Source: a virus
IMG/VR virus record: IMGVR_UViG_3300030202_000338
Coordinates: 1 to 41,548 of that record
DNA: 41,548 nt
Reading direction: 5' to 3' (one strand)
Made by a program: the position numbers and the translations under genes. Positions 17,190 to 26,412 of the stretch are shown here, in pieces (the first letter of the stretch is position 1; every line of letters begins with the position of its first letter). The notes under the pieces were generated by a model that worked only from the letters and a program-made list of their open reading frames with translations, did not search any database and had not been told where the DNA came from.

Positions 17190-19036
17190 GCAGGCAAACG
17201 TCTTTCTGCGTTAGTGTCTACCGCAATGTTACCTTGTCCTGTTGTTCTTTCTCTATCTTTTTCTACTCTATCCATCATTGCATATAATCTATCTGCTCCT
17301 GCTTCTGAAGAACCATTACCAAGTTCTGAAACAATTCTAGCTGGTACTACAAATTCTCCATCGGATAAAGCTGCGGGTTGAGTTCCTTCAATACGAGCTG
17401 CTATACTATCACTTACACCATCACCAGGTCCTTGTAAGTATCCTCCATCATTTAATCCAGCTATACCCCCTCCAGATTTTACTTCCCCTACTCTTACAGG
17501 TGTAGCAGGAGTAAAATTACGGTTTAAATTAAAATATCTTTTAAATATTTCTTCAGGAGCCATTCCAGAAGTATCCATAACTTGACCTGTAGCGTTGTTA
17601 GTTATTTGTGCATTACCTAAAGCTGCCATTATACCTAAAGAACCTTGTCCTTGTCCTTGTCCTTGTCCTTGTCTTTGTCCTCCACCCATTGCTCCAGCTA
17701 CAGGAGTACCAGGGGCAAGCCCTCGTCCAGTTACACCACCACCAGTAGGATGAGCTACACCGCCTCCTTTATATCCTTTAATATAACCACCATCAGCTAC
17801 AAGTCTTAACCCAGTGCTACCAGATAAATTAAGTTGTCCTTGTGGTCCTCTAAACCTATTATCTTCTAAAGGACTACCAGAATAACCATCATATAAATCT
17901 TCATAATAACCTTCCATACCTGCCATAGCTATAGGAGCTCCAACTTTAGCTGCTCCATATCCAAAACTTCCTTTACCACCTTCATTAATTAATTTTCCAG
18001 TTGAATCATAATATTCTTTGCCACCTACTCTTTCAAAAAACTCTGTAGGGTCATCAAATGCTCCAGATATTCCTCTACCTGATGCTTGTAATTTATCTGG
18101 AACTCCAGCAGCTCTTTCTCCTATAGCTAAACCTTTTTCTAAAGGAGTTTGAGGGGTATATTTATATGCCTCATTTGCTGCTACAGGGGCAGACTCAAAA
18201 TTTGGTTGAAAACTTGTAGCATCATTAACAGACATATTAATTGAATCTATTGAACCACCATAAGCTGGACCTGTTGAAATCGTACTGCCCCCTGGTCCCA
18301 TTATACGACCTTCTGGTGTAGGTATTCTTGCATCAGCTGTAAAACCTGTATTAGATGTAAAATCTGGATATGGTTGAGAAGAAAAAGAACTTTTACCAAC
18401 TTCAGCAATTTTTGGAAGTGGTACTCTTGAATCTCCTAACATATCTAAAGTTGCCTGAGGACTAAACCCTTGACCAGTAGTTCCTTTAGCTAAATGTTGT
18501 AAATTATTAGTTTTGTTAGCAATTGCATTTAAACCTTGAGTTGTCATTCCTTGAGGAGCTGCTGCTGTAACTCCTGGAGCTAAATTTGCTCCCATTACAT
18601 TAGATACCGCAGGCTGTGAAGCTACTACATTAGCTGCTTCTGCACTAGCAGCTGTTGGAGTAACAGCTCCTGGCATACTACCCAAAGCACTACCTATTTG
18701 ACCACCACCGTATCCACTTAAACCACCCATAGCAATAGCTAAAGGGTCACGATTACCTTGAGCATATGATGTCAAAGCACCAGCTGCCGCTGCTCCCATA
18801 GGACCACCAAAAGCTCCACCTGCTACACCAGCAAATGTAGGTAATAAACTGCCTAAAAACCCACTTAGAAATGCTTCTGGCATTCCTGTTTCAGGATTTA
18901 CAGTAAGGGTGCTTCCTTGAGATTCAGCTAATTTTTGTAACCCAGCTACTTCATTAGGCTGCATATGCACTAACATAGTATCGCCGTATCTACCTAAAGA
19001 TGCTAAACCTTCAGCTTTTTTTTGTTGGTTTGCCAT
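17186..19036 (-). CDS. internal virion/tail protein with C-terminal DGEFVVPA domain
   Basis: A 616-aa protein. The N-terminus (SLGRYGDTMLVHMQPNEVAGLQ) is followed by a Gly/Ala-rich hydrophobic region (~55-130, with FAGVAGGAFGGPMGAAAAG) that could insert in a membrane. Low-complexity middle parts lead to glycine motifs (LVADGGYIKGYKGGG and GGGIAGLNDGGYLQGPGD). The last ~90 residues contain DGVSDSIAARIEGTQPAALS, DGEFVVPARIVSELGNGSSE and GADRLYAMMDRV, a module I recall from many marine phage tail or internal proteins. It follows a 58-nt gap after the 118-aa gene. A role in the ejected core or tail is inferred from context. Confidence 0.68.
   Translation of the reverse strand: MANQQKKAEGLASLGRYGDTMLVHMQPNEVAGLQKLAESQGSTLTVNPETGMPEAFLSGFLGSLLPTFAGVAGGAFGGPMGAAAAGALTSYAQGNRDPLAIAMGGLSGYGGGQIGSALGSMPGAVTPTAASAEAANVVASQPAVSNVMGANLAPGVTAAAPQGMTTQGLNAIANKTNNLQHLAKGTTGQGFSPQATLDMLGDSRVPLPKIAEVGKSSFSSQPYPDFTSNTGFTADARIPTPEGRIMGPGGSTISTGPAYGGSIDSINMSVNDATSFQPNFESAPVAANEAYKYTPQTPLEKGLAIGERAAGVPDKLQASGRGISGAFDDPTEFFERVGGKEYYDSTGKLINEGGKGSFGYGAAKVGAPIAMAGMEGYYEDLYDGYSGSPLEDNRFRGPQGQLNLSGSTGLRLVADGGYIKGYKGGGVAHPTGGGVTGRGLAPGTPVAGAMGGGQRQGQGQGQGQGSLGIMAALGNAQITNNATGQVMDTSGMAPEEIFKRYFNLNRNFTPATPVRVGEVKSGGGIAGLNDGGYLQGPGDGVSDSIAARIEGTQPAALSDGEFVVPARIVSELGNGSSEAGADRLYAMMDRVEKDRERTTGQGNIAVDTNAERRLPA
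17646..17678 (-). repeat. CCTTGT hexanucleotide tract
   Basis: About five tandem CCTTGT/CTTTGT units (+ strand) encode a GQRQGQGQGQGQG run in the 616-aa protein. Units change in whole codons, so slippage here would alter length without a frameshift. Confidence 0.85.
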
Positions 19037-19094
19037 TTAAATTCCTGTTTATTAAGTTGTATAATATCATGTAATGTGTTAGTTATAAACCGTT

Positions 19095-19436
19095 TTATAC
19101 GGCTTCTGCCCCTGATATAGTTATAGTAAGTCCTGTTGAACTACCTAAAACTTGTATTGTGTCTCCGGGGTTAGTTATCTGCAATCCTGACCATTGTAAA
19201 TACTCTTTTGTTGCTATTGTTTTGTTGTATATAAGTGCATTAGAAGTAGCTGCTGCACCTCCACTCGCAACAATATATATTTGCACATCAAGTGAACCGC
19301 CTGTAGTATTAGCTACCACAATATCTTTTATGTAAGTACGTGTATTAACAGGAGTTTCATACACAATAGCTGCAGATGCAGTAACCGCCGCTTGTGCTAA
19401 TTTAAGTCCTGTTAAATTTTGAAACTCTCCAGCCAT
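19095..19436 (-). CDS. small beta-rich virion protein
   Basis: A 113-aa protein, read from MAGEFQNLTGLKLAQ. The ATG at 19436 overlaps the previous stop as TAATG; an in-frame ATG at 19451 lies inside the previous gene. The sequence is a small beta-sandwich type: AAIVYETPVNTRTYIKDIVVANT, then SLDVQIYIV, and an ending GDTIQVLGSSTGLTITISG. No enzyme motif is present. It is probably a minor structural or decorating protein. The 58 nt after its stop hold a weak hairpin (CCGT/ACGG, 19090-19102) with no T-run, so not a convincing terminator. Confidence 0.65.
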   Translation of the reverse strand: MAGEFQNLTGLKLAQAAVTASAAIVYETPVNTRTYIKDIVVANTTGGSLDVQIYIVASGGAAATSNALIYNKTIATKEYLQWSGLQITNPGDTIQVLGSSTGLTITISGAEAV

Positions 19437-19618
19437 TATATGCCCATCCAATGCATTACATTATTAGTGTGTAAGTTAGTTATTTCGTCTAAGTGTGCCT
19501 TATCTAGTTGTGCAAAATATAATCTAAGTTGATTCTGTAATTGGTTCTGTTGGTCTTCACTATATTCTAGTTGAGGTAAAACTAAATTAGGAGCTTTAGG
19601 TTGTACAACGTGGGCCAT
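19436..19618 (-). CDS. small conserved virion-operon protein
   Basis: A 60-aa protein with a Pro-rich start (VVQPKAPNLVLPQLEY), then a helical QNQLQNQLRLYFAQLDKAH and a C-terminal TNNVMHWMGI. It overlaps neighbours by one base at each end (TAATG junctions), a mark of translational coupling. From memory this pattern recurs beside structural genes of marine phages. Function unknown. Confidence 0.65.
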   Translation of the reverse strand: MAHVVQPKAPNLVLPQLEYSEDQQNQLQNQLRLYFAQLDKAHLDEITNLHTNNVMHWMGI

Positions 19619-19953
19619 TATCTTATTTTTCCACGAGTCTTACCACGTTGAGCTATACCATCCCTGCATTTAGCTTTCTTCATTCTACCGTCTTTAGGTT
19701 TTTTAGCTTTAACCTTGCCACCTTTTTTCATACGACTTTCTATTTCTGCAAACTGTGGACCTGTACCAAATTTTCCTAATTTCATAAGTTTGCCAAGAAC
19801 TGCTGGCATTCCTTCTACATTTCCTTTAGATATTTGGTCAATAGAATGATAAAGCTTTGGTCTTTTTAAATATTCTTTAGGTGTTTGAGTACCTGTCTCA
19901 AGATTTAAACTTGTTAGTTTATCTAAATTTAATGGTTTTTTATTTTTAGCCAT
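19618..19953 (-). CDS. basic protein with DGIA-RGKTRG C-terminal tail
   Basis: A 111-aa lysine-rich protein. The N-terminal half (LTSLNLETGTQTPKEYLKRPKLYHS) could fold. The C-terminal third carries MKKGGKVKAKKPKDG and ends CRDGIAQRGKTRGKIR. The same tail closes the 117-aa protein (34007-34360) and, less exactly, the 212-aa protein (35668-36306). The charge suggests nucleic-acid contact or capsid packing, but the function is unknown. Confidence 0.65.
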   Translation of the reverse strand: MAKNKKPLNLDKLTSLNLETGTQTPKEYLKRPKLYHSIDQISKGNVEGMPAVLGKLMKLGKFGTGPQFAEIESRMKKGGKVKAKKPKDGRMKKAKCRDGIAQRGKTRGKIR

Positions 19954-19954
19954 A

Positions 19955-22135
19955 TTATCCCCTTAATCCATCTGGTTGAGCATCTACTCTAGCATCGCCT
20001 AACTGCCATTGAGTACCTACAGTATTAGATGATATTTTAAAATTCATTTGTCGTCCTCTTGCTCTTATAAATACTTGATTAGTATATTGGTCTATAGTTG
20101 CAGTAGATGTAGTTACTCCACGAGTCAATGTAGTTCCAGCTACATCTGTTGTAGAAGTGGCTGCTCCTGGAAACTTAGTAACTGCAACTGACATGTCTAC
20201 AGCTGGAGTTAACGTTGCTCCTGTTACCGGGTCTACTGTTTCTGAAGTTGCAAAGTCTACATCAGGTATTACTCGCTTAGTAAGCATATAAAATTCTCCT
20301 TCTGCAATATCCATAAATGCAGACTCAATAAATGAGTTAATAGCTAGTGGTGCTGCTCCTAAAGGTTGACCATCATTAGGTCCATTTTCATGTGAGTATA
20401 TATACCCCCCAGAGGTAGCAAGTGGAAAAGTATTAATACCTGCATCTACCCATGTAGTTCTGTTTAACTGTCCATAATACCAAACGTCATCACGATAATT
20501 ATATATTACATAGCGGTCAATAGTAGTTGATGGAGCTGCTCCACCAGAACAATAGAACCATATTACTTCATTAAATTCTTTGTTTGTGCCACCATATACA
20601 AGTTGTGCTTGTTCTCTATTAATATCATTAAACACATATCTTAACAATGGGCATTTAAGTACATTAACTCGACCATCATATACAAAGAAGTTGTCGGTTC
20701 CCATCCAATACATATTGTTATTAACACTTGCAAAAGCATTAGGTCCCATGATATTAGTATCAGAGGATAAAAGCTGCAATGAAAACACTTCTGCTGTACC
20801 TAAAAATTGTATAGTACTTAATGAAGTGTCAGTCCAAACAAGTGTTTCTTGTCGCACATTAGCACCGGTAACAATTTTAGAACCTTCTTTAACAAATAAA
20901 AACCCGGCAGTATTAGCAAGTTGAGGCTTCCACACTTCTGGTTTAGGACCAACATCTGCATTTACATCTGCCCACCTAATTAACATAGGGTTAAATGCAC
21001 CACCTGAATAATCTTGGACTGCATAAGTTCCAACCACAGATGCAGGTGATGTAGTAGCAGAAACTAAAGTGTATGTAAAAGTTGTAGTAGAAGTTACTGT
21101 AATCTGGTATTCTCCAGAGTAAGCAGTAGTAGTTTGACCTGATAACACTACATAATCACCAGTAGACAGTCCGTGTGCAGTTCCCGTAGTTACTGTAGCT
21201 GTTGTGCTTGTGCTGGTAATAGAACTAATTGTTTTTCCAGCAGTTGAAACTAAAGAAAATTCGCTAGCCCCTAAACACAACAAGTGTCCGCTTGGTGCAA
21301 ACAATGTTTTTTCCGTTTTTTGAGGGACTGCTATAGCGCCTGCTATTGATTCAAGTAATACTGCCCGATTACTAAAGGCAGCATCATATTCCCAAAAGAA
21401 AATTTGACCCTCGTTGTTTAGATTAAATATAAGGTCATTATTAAAGTTATCTATAAAGATAAGACGTACAGTTACAATAGCTGGAGTAGTTGCACCTGAA
21501 CTCCAACCTCCTCGTCCCCATGTACCTGCACCCCAACCATAACCAGCAACAGAAGAATCAGCACCAATATTTATTTGAAAAGCTGCAGTAATTCCAGTAC
21601 CACCACCTGTAGTAGCTGACGTAGCAGTGCCTGCAGTTTGAATAGTAAATGTATCTGCGGATAAAACAGTCACTTCAAACTCTAAATTAAGTTGTACGGC
21701 TGTGATACCACCGACTGCGACTGCCCCTGTAAAAGTTACAAAATCTCCTGTAGTTGCACCGTGACCAACTATGGTAACTAAAACTTGACCTTCTGTGCCT
21801 GCAGTAGTATTGGTAGTAAAACAATTATCGGTAGCAGTAGAAACAAACGTAGCTCTAATGGGTGTAATGTCATAAAGAGTTGTACCACCACGAACGTATA
21901 CTTTTTTGGTAGTAGCTAAACCTGCAAGTTCTGCACCATCTGCAGTTGAATAAACAAAAAGTTTAGTGGCTTCACCAACATATCTGTCAAAAGTTTCAGC
22001 TTGCCAGCCGCCTAATTTTTCAGGATAACCTTCACGAAAACGTATAAGATTACCATCATACCATCCACCCATCTGAGCTAAATCAGTACGGTCTCGATTT
22101 ATTCCCGGTTTAAATCTTAATTTACTAAGAGGCAT
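19955..22135 (-). CDS. phage stabilisation protein (P22 gp10-like role)
   Basis: A 726-aa structural protein opening with PLSKLRFKPGINRDRTDLAQ and GGWYDGNLIRFREGYPEKLGGW, a start I recall from tail-stabilisation proteins that close the head-tail channel in podophages. The body is rich in beta-propeller-like WxxxG and YxxDxxWYYG segments (YRDDVWYYGQLNR near 555). Two inserted modules resemble each other: GHGATTGDFVTFTGAV (~130) and AHGLSTGDYVVLSGQT (~320), each ending in a (T)FTIQT/TFTYTL strand. The end is RGRQMNFKISSNTVGTQWQ...DGLRG. It overlaps the lysozyme gene by 11 nt. The family role is known; its position in this virion is inferred. Confidence 0.75.
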   Translation of the reverse strand: MPLSKLRFKPGINRDRTDLAQMGGWYDGNLIRFREGYPEKLGGWQAETFDRYVGEATKLFVYSTADGAELAGLATTKKVYVRGGTTLYDITPIRATFVSTATDNCFTTNTTAGTEGQVLVTIVGHGATTGDFVTFTGAVAVGGITAVQLNLEFEVTVLSADTFTIQTAGTATSATTGGGTGITAAFQINIGADSSVAGYGWGAGTWGRGGWSSGATTPAIVTVRLIFIDNFNNDLIFNLNNEGQIFFWEYDAAFSNRAVLLESIAGAIAVPQKTEKTLFAPSGHLLCLGASEFSLVSTAGKTISSITSTSTTATVTTGTAHGLSTGDYVVLSGQTTTAYSGEYQITVTSTTTFTYTLVSATTSPASVVGTYAVQDYSGGAFNPMLIRWADVNADVGPKPEVWKPQLANTAGFLFVKEGSKIVTGANVRQETLVWTDTSLSTIQFLGTAEVFSLQLLSSDTNIMGPNAFASVNNNMYWMGTDNFFVYDGRVNVLKCPLLRYVFNDINREQAQLVYGGTNKEFNEVIWFYCSGGAAPSTTIDRYVIYNYRDDVWYYGQLNRTTWVDAGINTFPLATSGGYIYSHENGPNDGQPLGAAPLAINSFIESAFMDIAEGEFYMLTKRVIPDVDFATSETVDPVTGATLTPAVDMSVAVTKFPGAATSTTDVAGTTLTRGVTTSTATIDQYTNQVFIRARGRQMNFKISSNTVGTQWQLGDARVDAQPDGLRG

Positions 22136-22589
22136 GTGATTCCTTTGTCATTAGCATAGCATGTTCTGCTAACCGTCTTCTAATTAATCCTTTAAGTTTA
22201 CGTCCCCCTGCATAACAGTATTTTAAAAGAACTTCTCCAGCCCTTTTTTTATCACCGCGCTTAAACGCTGAACGAACTGTACTTCGTTGAAAGCATCCCA
22301 AACCAAGATTAAAGCTAAAGCTGACAAGAGCATCAAACTCAGATTGTGTTGGTTGTTTAGGATGTAATAACCGAAGGACTCCATTTTCAAATTTTTCTAA
22401 ATCTTTTTTTAATAACTCATCTATTTCATCAAGTTCCAATTTGCGATTCCATGTATTAGGTAACTCAGCATTGCGAGTGATAAGATGACCAACGCCCACA
22501 GTCCAATAACCTCCAGGACACTTATAAGGTCGCGCCAAAACTCCTTCAAAATACTTTATAAGGGCTATGCCCTTCTCCGATGTATTCAC
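22125..22589 (-). CDS. phage lysozyme, GH24 muramidase (endolysin)
   Basis: A 154-aa endolysin that should cleave N-acetylmuramyl-(1,4)-N-acetylglucosamine bonds in peptidoglycan at the end of infection. The catalytic block is KYFEGVLARPYKCPGGYWTVGVGH: E15 is the catalytic Glu, T30 matches T4 lysozyme Thr26, and C24 stands where T4 has Asp20. That Cys variant is common in GH24 enzymes, and as I recall Cys at this position keeps activity in T4 lysozyme. The helical domain contains QSEFDALVSFSFNLGLGCFQ and GLIRRRLAEHAM. No signal or SAR segment is seen, so release should need the holin encoded just upstream. Confidence 0.93.
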   Translation of the reverse strand: MNTSEKGIALIKYFEGVLARPYKCPGGYWTVGVGHLITRNAELPNTWNRKLELDEIDELLKKDLEKFENGVLRLLHPKQPTQSEFDALVSFSFNLGLGCFQRSTVRSAFKRGDKKRAGEVLLKYCYAGGRKLKGLIRRRLAEHAMLMTKESHAS

Positions 22590-23072
22590 TTATTTTTCCC
22601 AATGTCTAGACCCAAACCAAAAACCAATAATAGATGCTAGTATAGCCATTTCTTCATTACTAAACACTATATGCATAGCTTCTGCATAATTATGTCCTGA
22701 CTTTATAGCCCAATATAATCCTACGAAATCGACCACCAATAAAATAAAAACAAAAATATAGGTGATAATGGGGCGAACACTAGCACGGAGATTAATAACC
22801 CAAGTAGACGCGCCTTCTGCAACTTTTTCGTCGTGCTTGTATAACGCAACTCTTTCTTCCGCATACGTTTCCATTTCCACTTGGTCAGTTTTAAACTCTT
22901 CAATTTTTTCTTGAGACGCATAGCCAGCTTTTGCCAATTCCATAGCACGTTGTATTTCAAGTTTAGCCATTTCTTGTTCATGTTTTTGGTCATTCTTTTG
23001 TTCAAAAAACTTTAATACACTAGGTAACCCTGATGTAGCAAAGCCTAATATTCCTGATAAAATTGATAACAT
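22590..23072 (-). CDS. 3TM-type holin (GTA-holin family)
   Basis: A 160-aa membrane protein. A short hydrophobic N-terminus (MLSILSGILGFATSGLPSVL) is followed by a charged helix (~25-85), then RASVRPIITYIFVFILLVVDFVGLYWAI (~96-123) as a transmembrane segment, and a final MAILASIIGFWFGSRHWEK. The RP before the second segment and the GFWFGSR end are features of the GTA_holin_3TM family (PF11351). It directly precedes the lysozyme gene, a classic holin-endolysin pair, and should permeabilise the inner membrane. Confidence 0.88.
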   Translation of the reverse strand: MLSILSGILGFATSGLPSVLKFFEQKNDQKHEQEMAKLEIQRAMELAKAGYASQEKIEEFKTDQVEMETYAEERVALYKHDEKVAEGASTWVINLRASVRPIITYIFVFILLVVDFVGLYWAIKSGHNYAEAMHIVFSNEEMAILASIIGFWFGSRHWEK

Positions 23073-23075
23073 CTA

Positions 23076-25493
23076 TTACCTCGCAATTGAATTTTTAAAA
23101 GGGTTTTCTGCAAATGCCATATATATGTATGTATTACCTGATGAGTTTAAGTTAGTAAAAGTATTTTGTTGTTTAAATCCATTAGATAATATATCAATAC
23201 CATTAGCTTCAGTTCCTTCCGCGTCAGTAGTATTTGGTGCCATATATGAACCTGATAAATTATTTACATTTCTGCTTGTATCATATATTAACCAATCACC
23301 AGTATCTGTATCTTTCATCATAATCCAAACAGGTCTAAATCCTGTGTATATGAATGCCCCACTGCCAGCACCTGTAACTAAAGCCTGACCACCTGTACCT
23401 ACATAGCTACCAAATTTACTAAAACCTTCTATTGGTGCAAAACAATATAATATTTGATTATTTGTACCACTTAAATTAGTACCATGGTTTCCTAAAGTAA
23501 CTACAGTAGCACTAGGTGCAGTTCCGTTATATTTATTAGTTTCTACTCCTGCTGCAATATTTAAATTAAGAGTTAATACTTTTGTAGCATCTCCTATAGC
23601 AGTAGCATAAACAGACCAATCATAACCACCCGTATCTAAAGTTTTACCTATAACAATTTCAGGAGCGAGTCCTAACCCATGTCCTACTGTAGCACCTGAA
23701 GTAGCATTTCCAGAATATCTTACAACACTAAATCCTGCTTTTGTATTTACAGATACTGTAGATGTTATAGAACCATCGCCATTAGATGAGCCTGTGCCCC
23801 CTGCTAACCATTGCCAACCAACATAAGCATGTGCACTTTCATTATCTAAGTTACTATTACCTGCAACATTATAACCATCAGTAATAAACTCCATATCACC
23901 AAAAGAACCTTGTGCATTATTATTAGAAGTTTGTAAATGCAAATCGTCTCCTCTAACAATATCAGTCCATACGCCACCACTTGGGTCTGTTCTATTTCTA
24001 TACCATATTAACCCAGCATCCCAGCCTACATTTATATCTTGATTAGTACCATTACCTGTCCATAATTTATTATTCATATAATCACTACCTTTTGTAATAG
24101 TAGAGTCAGCTAAATTAAATGTATTCCATTTTTTATATCCTGTAGGTGGTGTATAAGTAAATGGTTGTTGCCCAAAGTTTACGGTTGCTCCTGTTTGATT
24201 AGCAAAAGCAGCTACAGCTGGTGCATAAGTATCAGCAACTATACTAGTAGCTGTATAAAGAAGTGAGTTATTTTTATACCAAGATATTGTATTACTATCT
24301 AAATCAACAGCAACACCAATAACATCTCCTGAAGTTGCCGTTGCTACTGTGGTTAAAACAGTAGCACTTGTTGAATTATATGGAATGTATCTTACTTCCC
24401 CATTATTAGCATAATATCTATATGTTAAATCTCCAGTAGGTATAGCACGAGTTGCTCTAATTCCCGCAGCATTATAATTTGTAACAACAGTTTCATAATA
24501 AAATTTACCACTATTAGATGCTACGGTAGCTACATTCATAGCCCCCTGAACAGTAGTTTCATATGTCAATCCACCATCACTAATATAAAAACCACCATTT
24601 TGCGTTAACCAATTTGTGCCATCTGCAGGATTTAATGTAGCAAAGTTACTTGTATCTTCATCTGTTAGCGTAGGTACATCTGACATTAAATCATAAGTAG
24701 CACCAGAAGTAAGGGATACATTGTTTACAGTCCAAGTATTACTGTTACCTGATGAGTCTGTACCAAGTGCAGCTACACTTGAGCTGTCAGAAAAGTTTAA
24801 TAAAAAACCATTTGTGCCATATGCAGCAATAGAAGAAGAATTATATTTTCTAGGTTGCCATACACCAGTATCTTCATTATATTCACCAAAGGCTGATGGT
24901 GTTAATGCTGTTCCATCTATTAAATTTACTTCTGTTATATATCCATCATAATATCTATCCGCAGAACCTTGTCGTCTAGCGATAGCATGAATACCTGTTG
25001 TGGCATTTACTTGTGTATCTGCATTTAAAGCGGGATAAGTCCCTGTACCTGCTGTTGTGCTTATTAACTCATTATTAACATATATTTTTATTCTATTTGT
25101 ATCAGTGGATTGAGTTGTATCAATAGCTATAACAAAATGATACCAAGCAGATGGGTCTCTAAAAACAGCAGTAGATGTTCTAATAGTTCTTGTACTATTA
25201 CTATCTAGTATGTCTATTTCAAATACATTGTTACCATTTAAAGTTACATCTAAAAATTGACTGTTAGCACTATTAGCTGCACCAAAAATAACTTGTGAAA
25301 CGCCACCAGCTGCGCCACTTGGATTAACAATATTTCCTCGTTTTGTCCAACAGCTAAATGTCCAAGTTTTTTGATTTCCCCCACTTGATGGAGTTCTACC
25401 TAAATAAGCATTAGCAGATGCGCGAAAGCGTAAGCTGTCATTTAAGGGGTACCCGCTTGCAACATTGGAGGCTGCTCCGACTAATAGAGACAT
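23076..25493 (-). CDS. LamG/SPRY-type tail adhesin
   Basis: An 805-aa protein likely to form part of the tail fibre or receptor-binding apparatus. The N-terminal ~190 residues are a concanavalin-like LamG fold (LRFRASANAYLGRTP, WTFSCWTKRG, WYHFVIAIDTTQ, IKIYVNNELIS, YYDGYITEVNLIDGTALTP). Residues ~285-450 resemble a SPRY/B30.2-type module (GKFYYETVV, DVIGVAVDLDSNTISWYKNN, PAVAAFANQTGATVNFGQ). The rest is a further large beta domain (VGWQWLAGGTGSSN, GHGLGLAPEIVIGK, FSKFGSYVGTG, RPVWIMMKDTDTGDWLIYD). Its place between small fibre proteins and the lysis pair supports host recognition. Confidence 0.75.
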   Translation of the reverse strand: MSLLVGAASNVASGYPLNDSLRFRASANAYLGRTPSSGGNQKTWTFSCWTKRGNIVNPSGAAGGVSQVIFGAANSANSQFLDVTLNGNNVFEIDILDSNSTRTIRTSTAVFRDPSAWYHFVIAIDTTQSTDTNRIKIYVNNELISTTAGTGTYPALNADTQVNATTGIHAIARRQGSADRYYDGYITEVNLIDGTALTPSAFGEYNEDTGVWQPRKYNSSSIAAYGTNGFLLNFSDSSSVAALGTDSSGNSNTWTVNNVSLTSGATYDLMSDVPTLTDEDTSNFATLNPADGTNWLTQNGGFYISDGGLTYETTVQGAMNVATVASNSGKFYYETVVTNYNAAGIRATRAIPTGDLTYRYYANNGEVRYIPYNSTSATVLTTVATATSGDVIGVAVDLDSNTISWYKNNSLLYTATSIVADTYAPAVAAFANQTGATVNFGQQPFTYTPPTGYKKWNTFNLADSTITKGSDYMNNKLWTGNGTNQDINVGWDAGLIWYRNRTDPSGGVWTDIVRGDDLHLQTSNNNAQGSFGDMEFITDGYNVAGNSNLDNESAHAYVGWQWLAGGTGSSNGDGSITSTVSVNTKAGFSVVRYSGNATSGATVGHGLGLAPEIVIGKTLDTGGYDWSVYATAIGDATKVLTLNLNIAAGVETNKYNGTAPSATVVTLGNHGTNLSGTNNQILYCFAPIEGFSKFGSYVGTGGQALVTGAGSGAFIYTGFRPVWIMMKDTDTGDWLIYDTSRNVNNLSGSYMAPNTTDAEGTEANGIDILSNGFKQQNTFTNLNSSGNTYIYMAFAENPFKNSIAR

Positions 25494-25873
25494 TATGAAA
25501 CTCCTAGAGTTTGACCTTGCTCGTAGAGATTTGTCCCGTCAGACCTAAAGTTAATAAAATCTGTTGCGCCAGCAGCTGTAGAAAGAGTAGGAGCAGAACC
25601 AGCAACAAACTTAAATACCGCGTTAAATGCTAGGGTTCTACTACCTGTACCATCTTGAATTACTCTAAGACCATAATAAGCACCGTCTTCTAAGTTAGTA
25701 GGTGCGGCCATAGTTCTGTTACCACCTAATGTAACTTTTGCTACTTGACCAGAATCTGTGTCCCAGTTAATAGTAGCGCCATCAGTAAGTGTAAGTGTTG
25801 GAGAATAACCTGTACCAGCAAAAGCAACATTTTCTCCGCTGAATGTTCCGTTTCCATTAATTGATAATGCCAT
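25493..25873 (-). CDS. small tail-fibre module protein
   Basis: A 126-aa beta-rich protein carrying, as an independent gene, a module usually fused to tail proteins: NWDTDSGQVAKVTLGGNRTM, YYGLRVIQDGTGSRTLAFN, VFKFVAGSAPTLSTAAGATD and a closing FRSDGTNLYEQ. It overlaps both neighbours by one base (ATG/stop junctions). Likely a fibre tip or collar subunit working with the LamG adhesin; the exact role is unknown. Confidence 0.7.
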   Translation of the reverse strand: MALSINGNGTFSGENVAFAGTGYSPTLTLTDGATINWDTDSGQVAKVTLGGNRTMAAPTNLEDGAYYGLRVIQDGTGSRTLAFNAVFKFVAGSAPTLSTAAGATDFINFRSDGTNLYEQGQTLGVS

Positions 25874-26412
25874 TAGTCATTCTCCCAATTCTGTTTGTTC
25901 ATTACTGCAATTAGTGCTTCTACATCTGCACATGCTGCAATAGCTGTTTCTAATCTTTCTGACTCAGCAACTACGTGAGCTCTTTCTGTAACAACGTCTG
26001 CAGGTATAGCTACTTCTCTTTCCATTTTACGTGTTACATACCAATCAGTTTGAGCTAAATAAGTACCTGCTGTATGTTTTACTTCTGCAATTTTTTGCGA
26101 TTTTAATCCTTTAGTTACTAACTTTTCTTCAGTATCTTCCATTGCTTCAGTTTCTGGATTATATTTTTGTACATACAACTGATTACCATCTTCATCTTTT
26201 TCATCTTTATCCTCCATAGCTTTAGGATTATCTACCTCACCATTCCAATAATATCTGTCATCAGCACGTACAGGGTCATCTTCCCATGTAATACCTAGAG
26301 CATCTCTATCTTCTTTAGTAGATAACTGTAACCAATTTCTTGGGTATTGTATTTGGTCGTGTGTAAAAGCTCTATCAACAGGAAGTGTTTTACCGTCTAA
26401 TTTATAAGCCAT
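25873..26412 (-). CDS. tail assembly-like protein (DUF4376-type)
   Basis: A 179-aa hydrophilic protein. It starts with AYKLDGKTLPVDRAFTHD and PRNWLQLSTKEDRDALGITW, a pattern seen in proteins that recognise a fibre sequence. An acidic middle (DKDEKDEDGNQLYVQKYNPE) and a C-terminal helical domain (YLAQTDWYVTRKMEREVAIP ... ERLETAIAACADVEALIAVM) resemble the DUF4376 fibre-assembly type, where DWYxxR is a signature. It forms a one-base-overlap chain with neighbouring fibre genes, so a chaperone or assembly role is inferred. Confidence 0.65.
   Translation of the reverse strand: MAYKLDGKTLPVDRAFTHDQIQYPRNWLQLSTKEDRDALGITWEDDPVRADDRYYWNGEVDNPKAMEDKDEKDEDGNQLYVQKYNPETEAMEDTEEKLVTKGLKSQKIAEVKHTAGTYLAQTDWYVTRKMEREVAIPADVVTERAHVVAESERLETAIAACADVEALIAVMNKQNWEND

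Noticed and set aside
22721-23005. 94-codon - strand frame
   Set aside because: Lys/Trp-rich shifted reading of the holin gene; no plausible ribosome-binding site.
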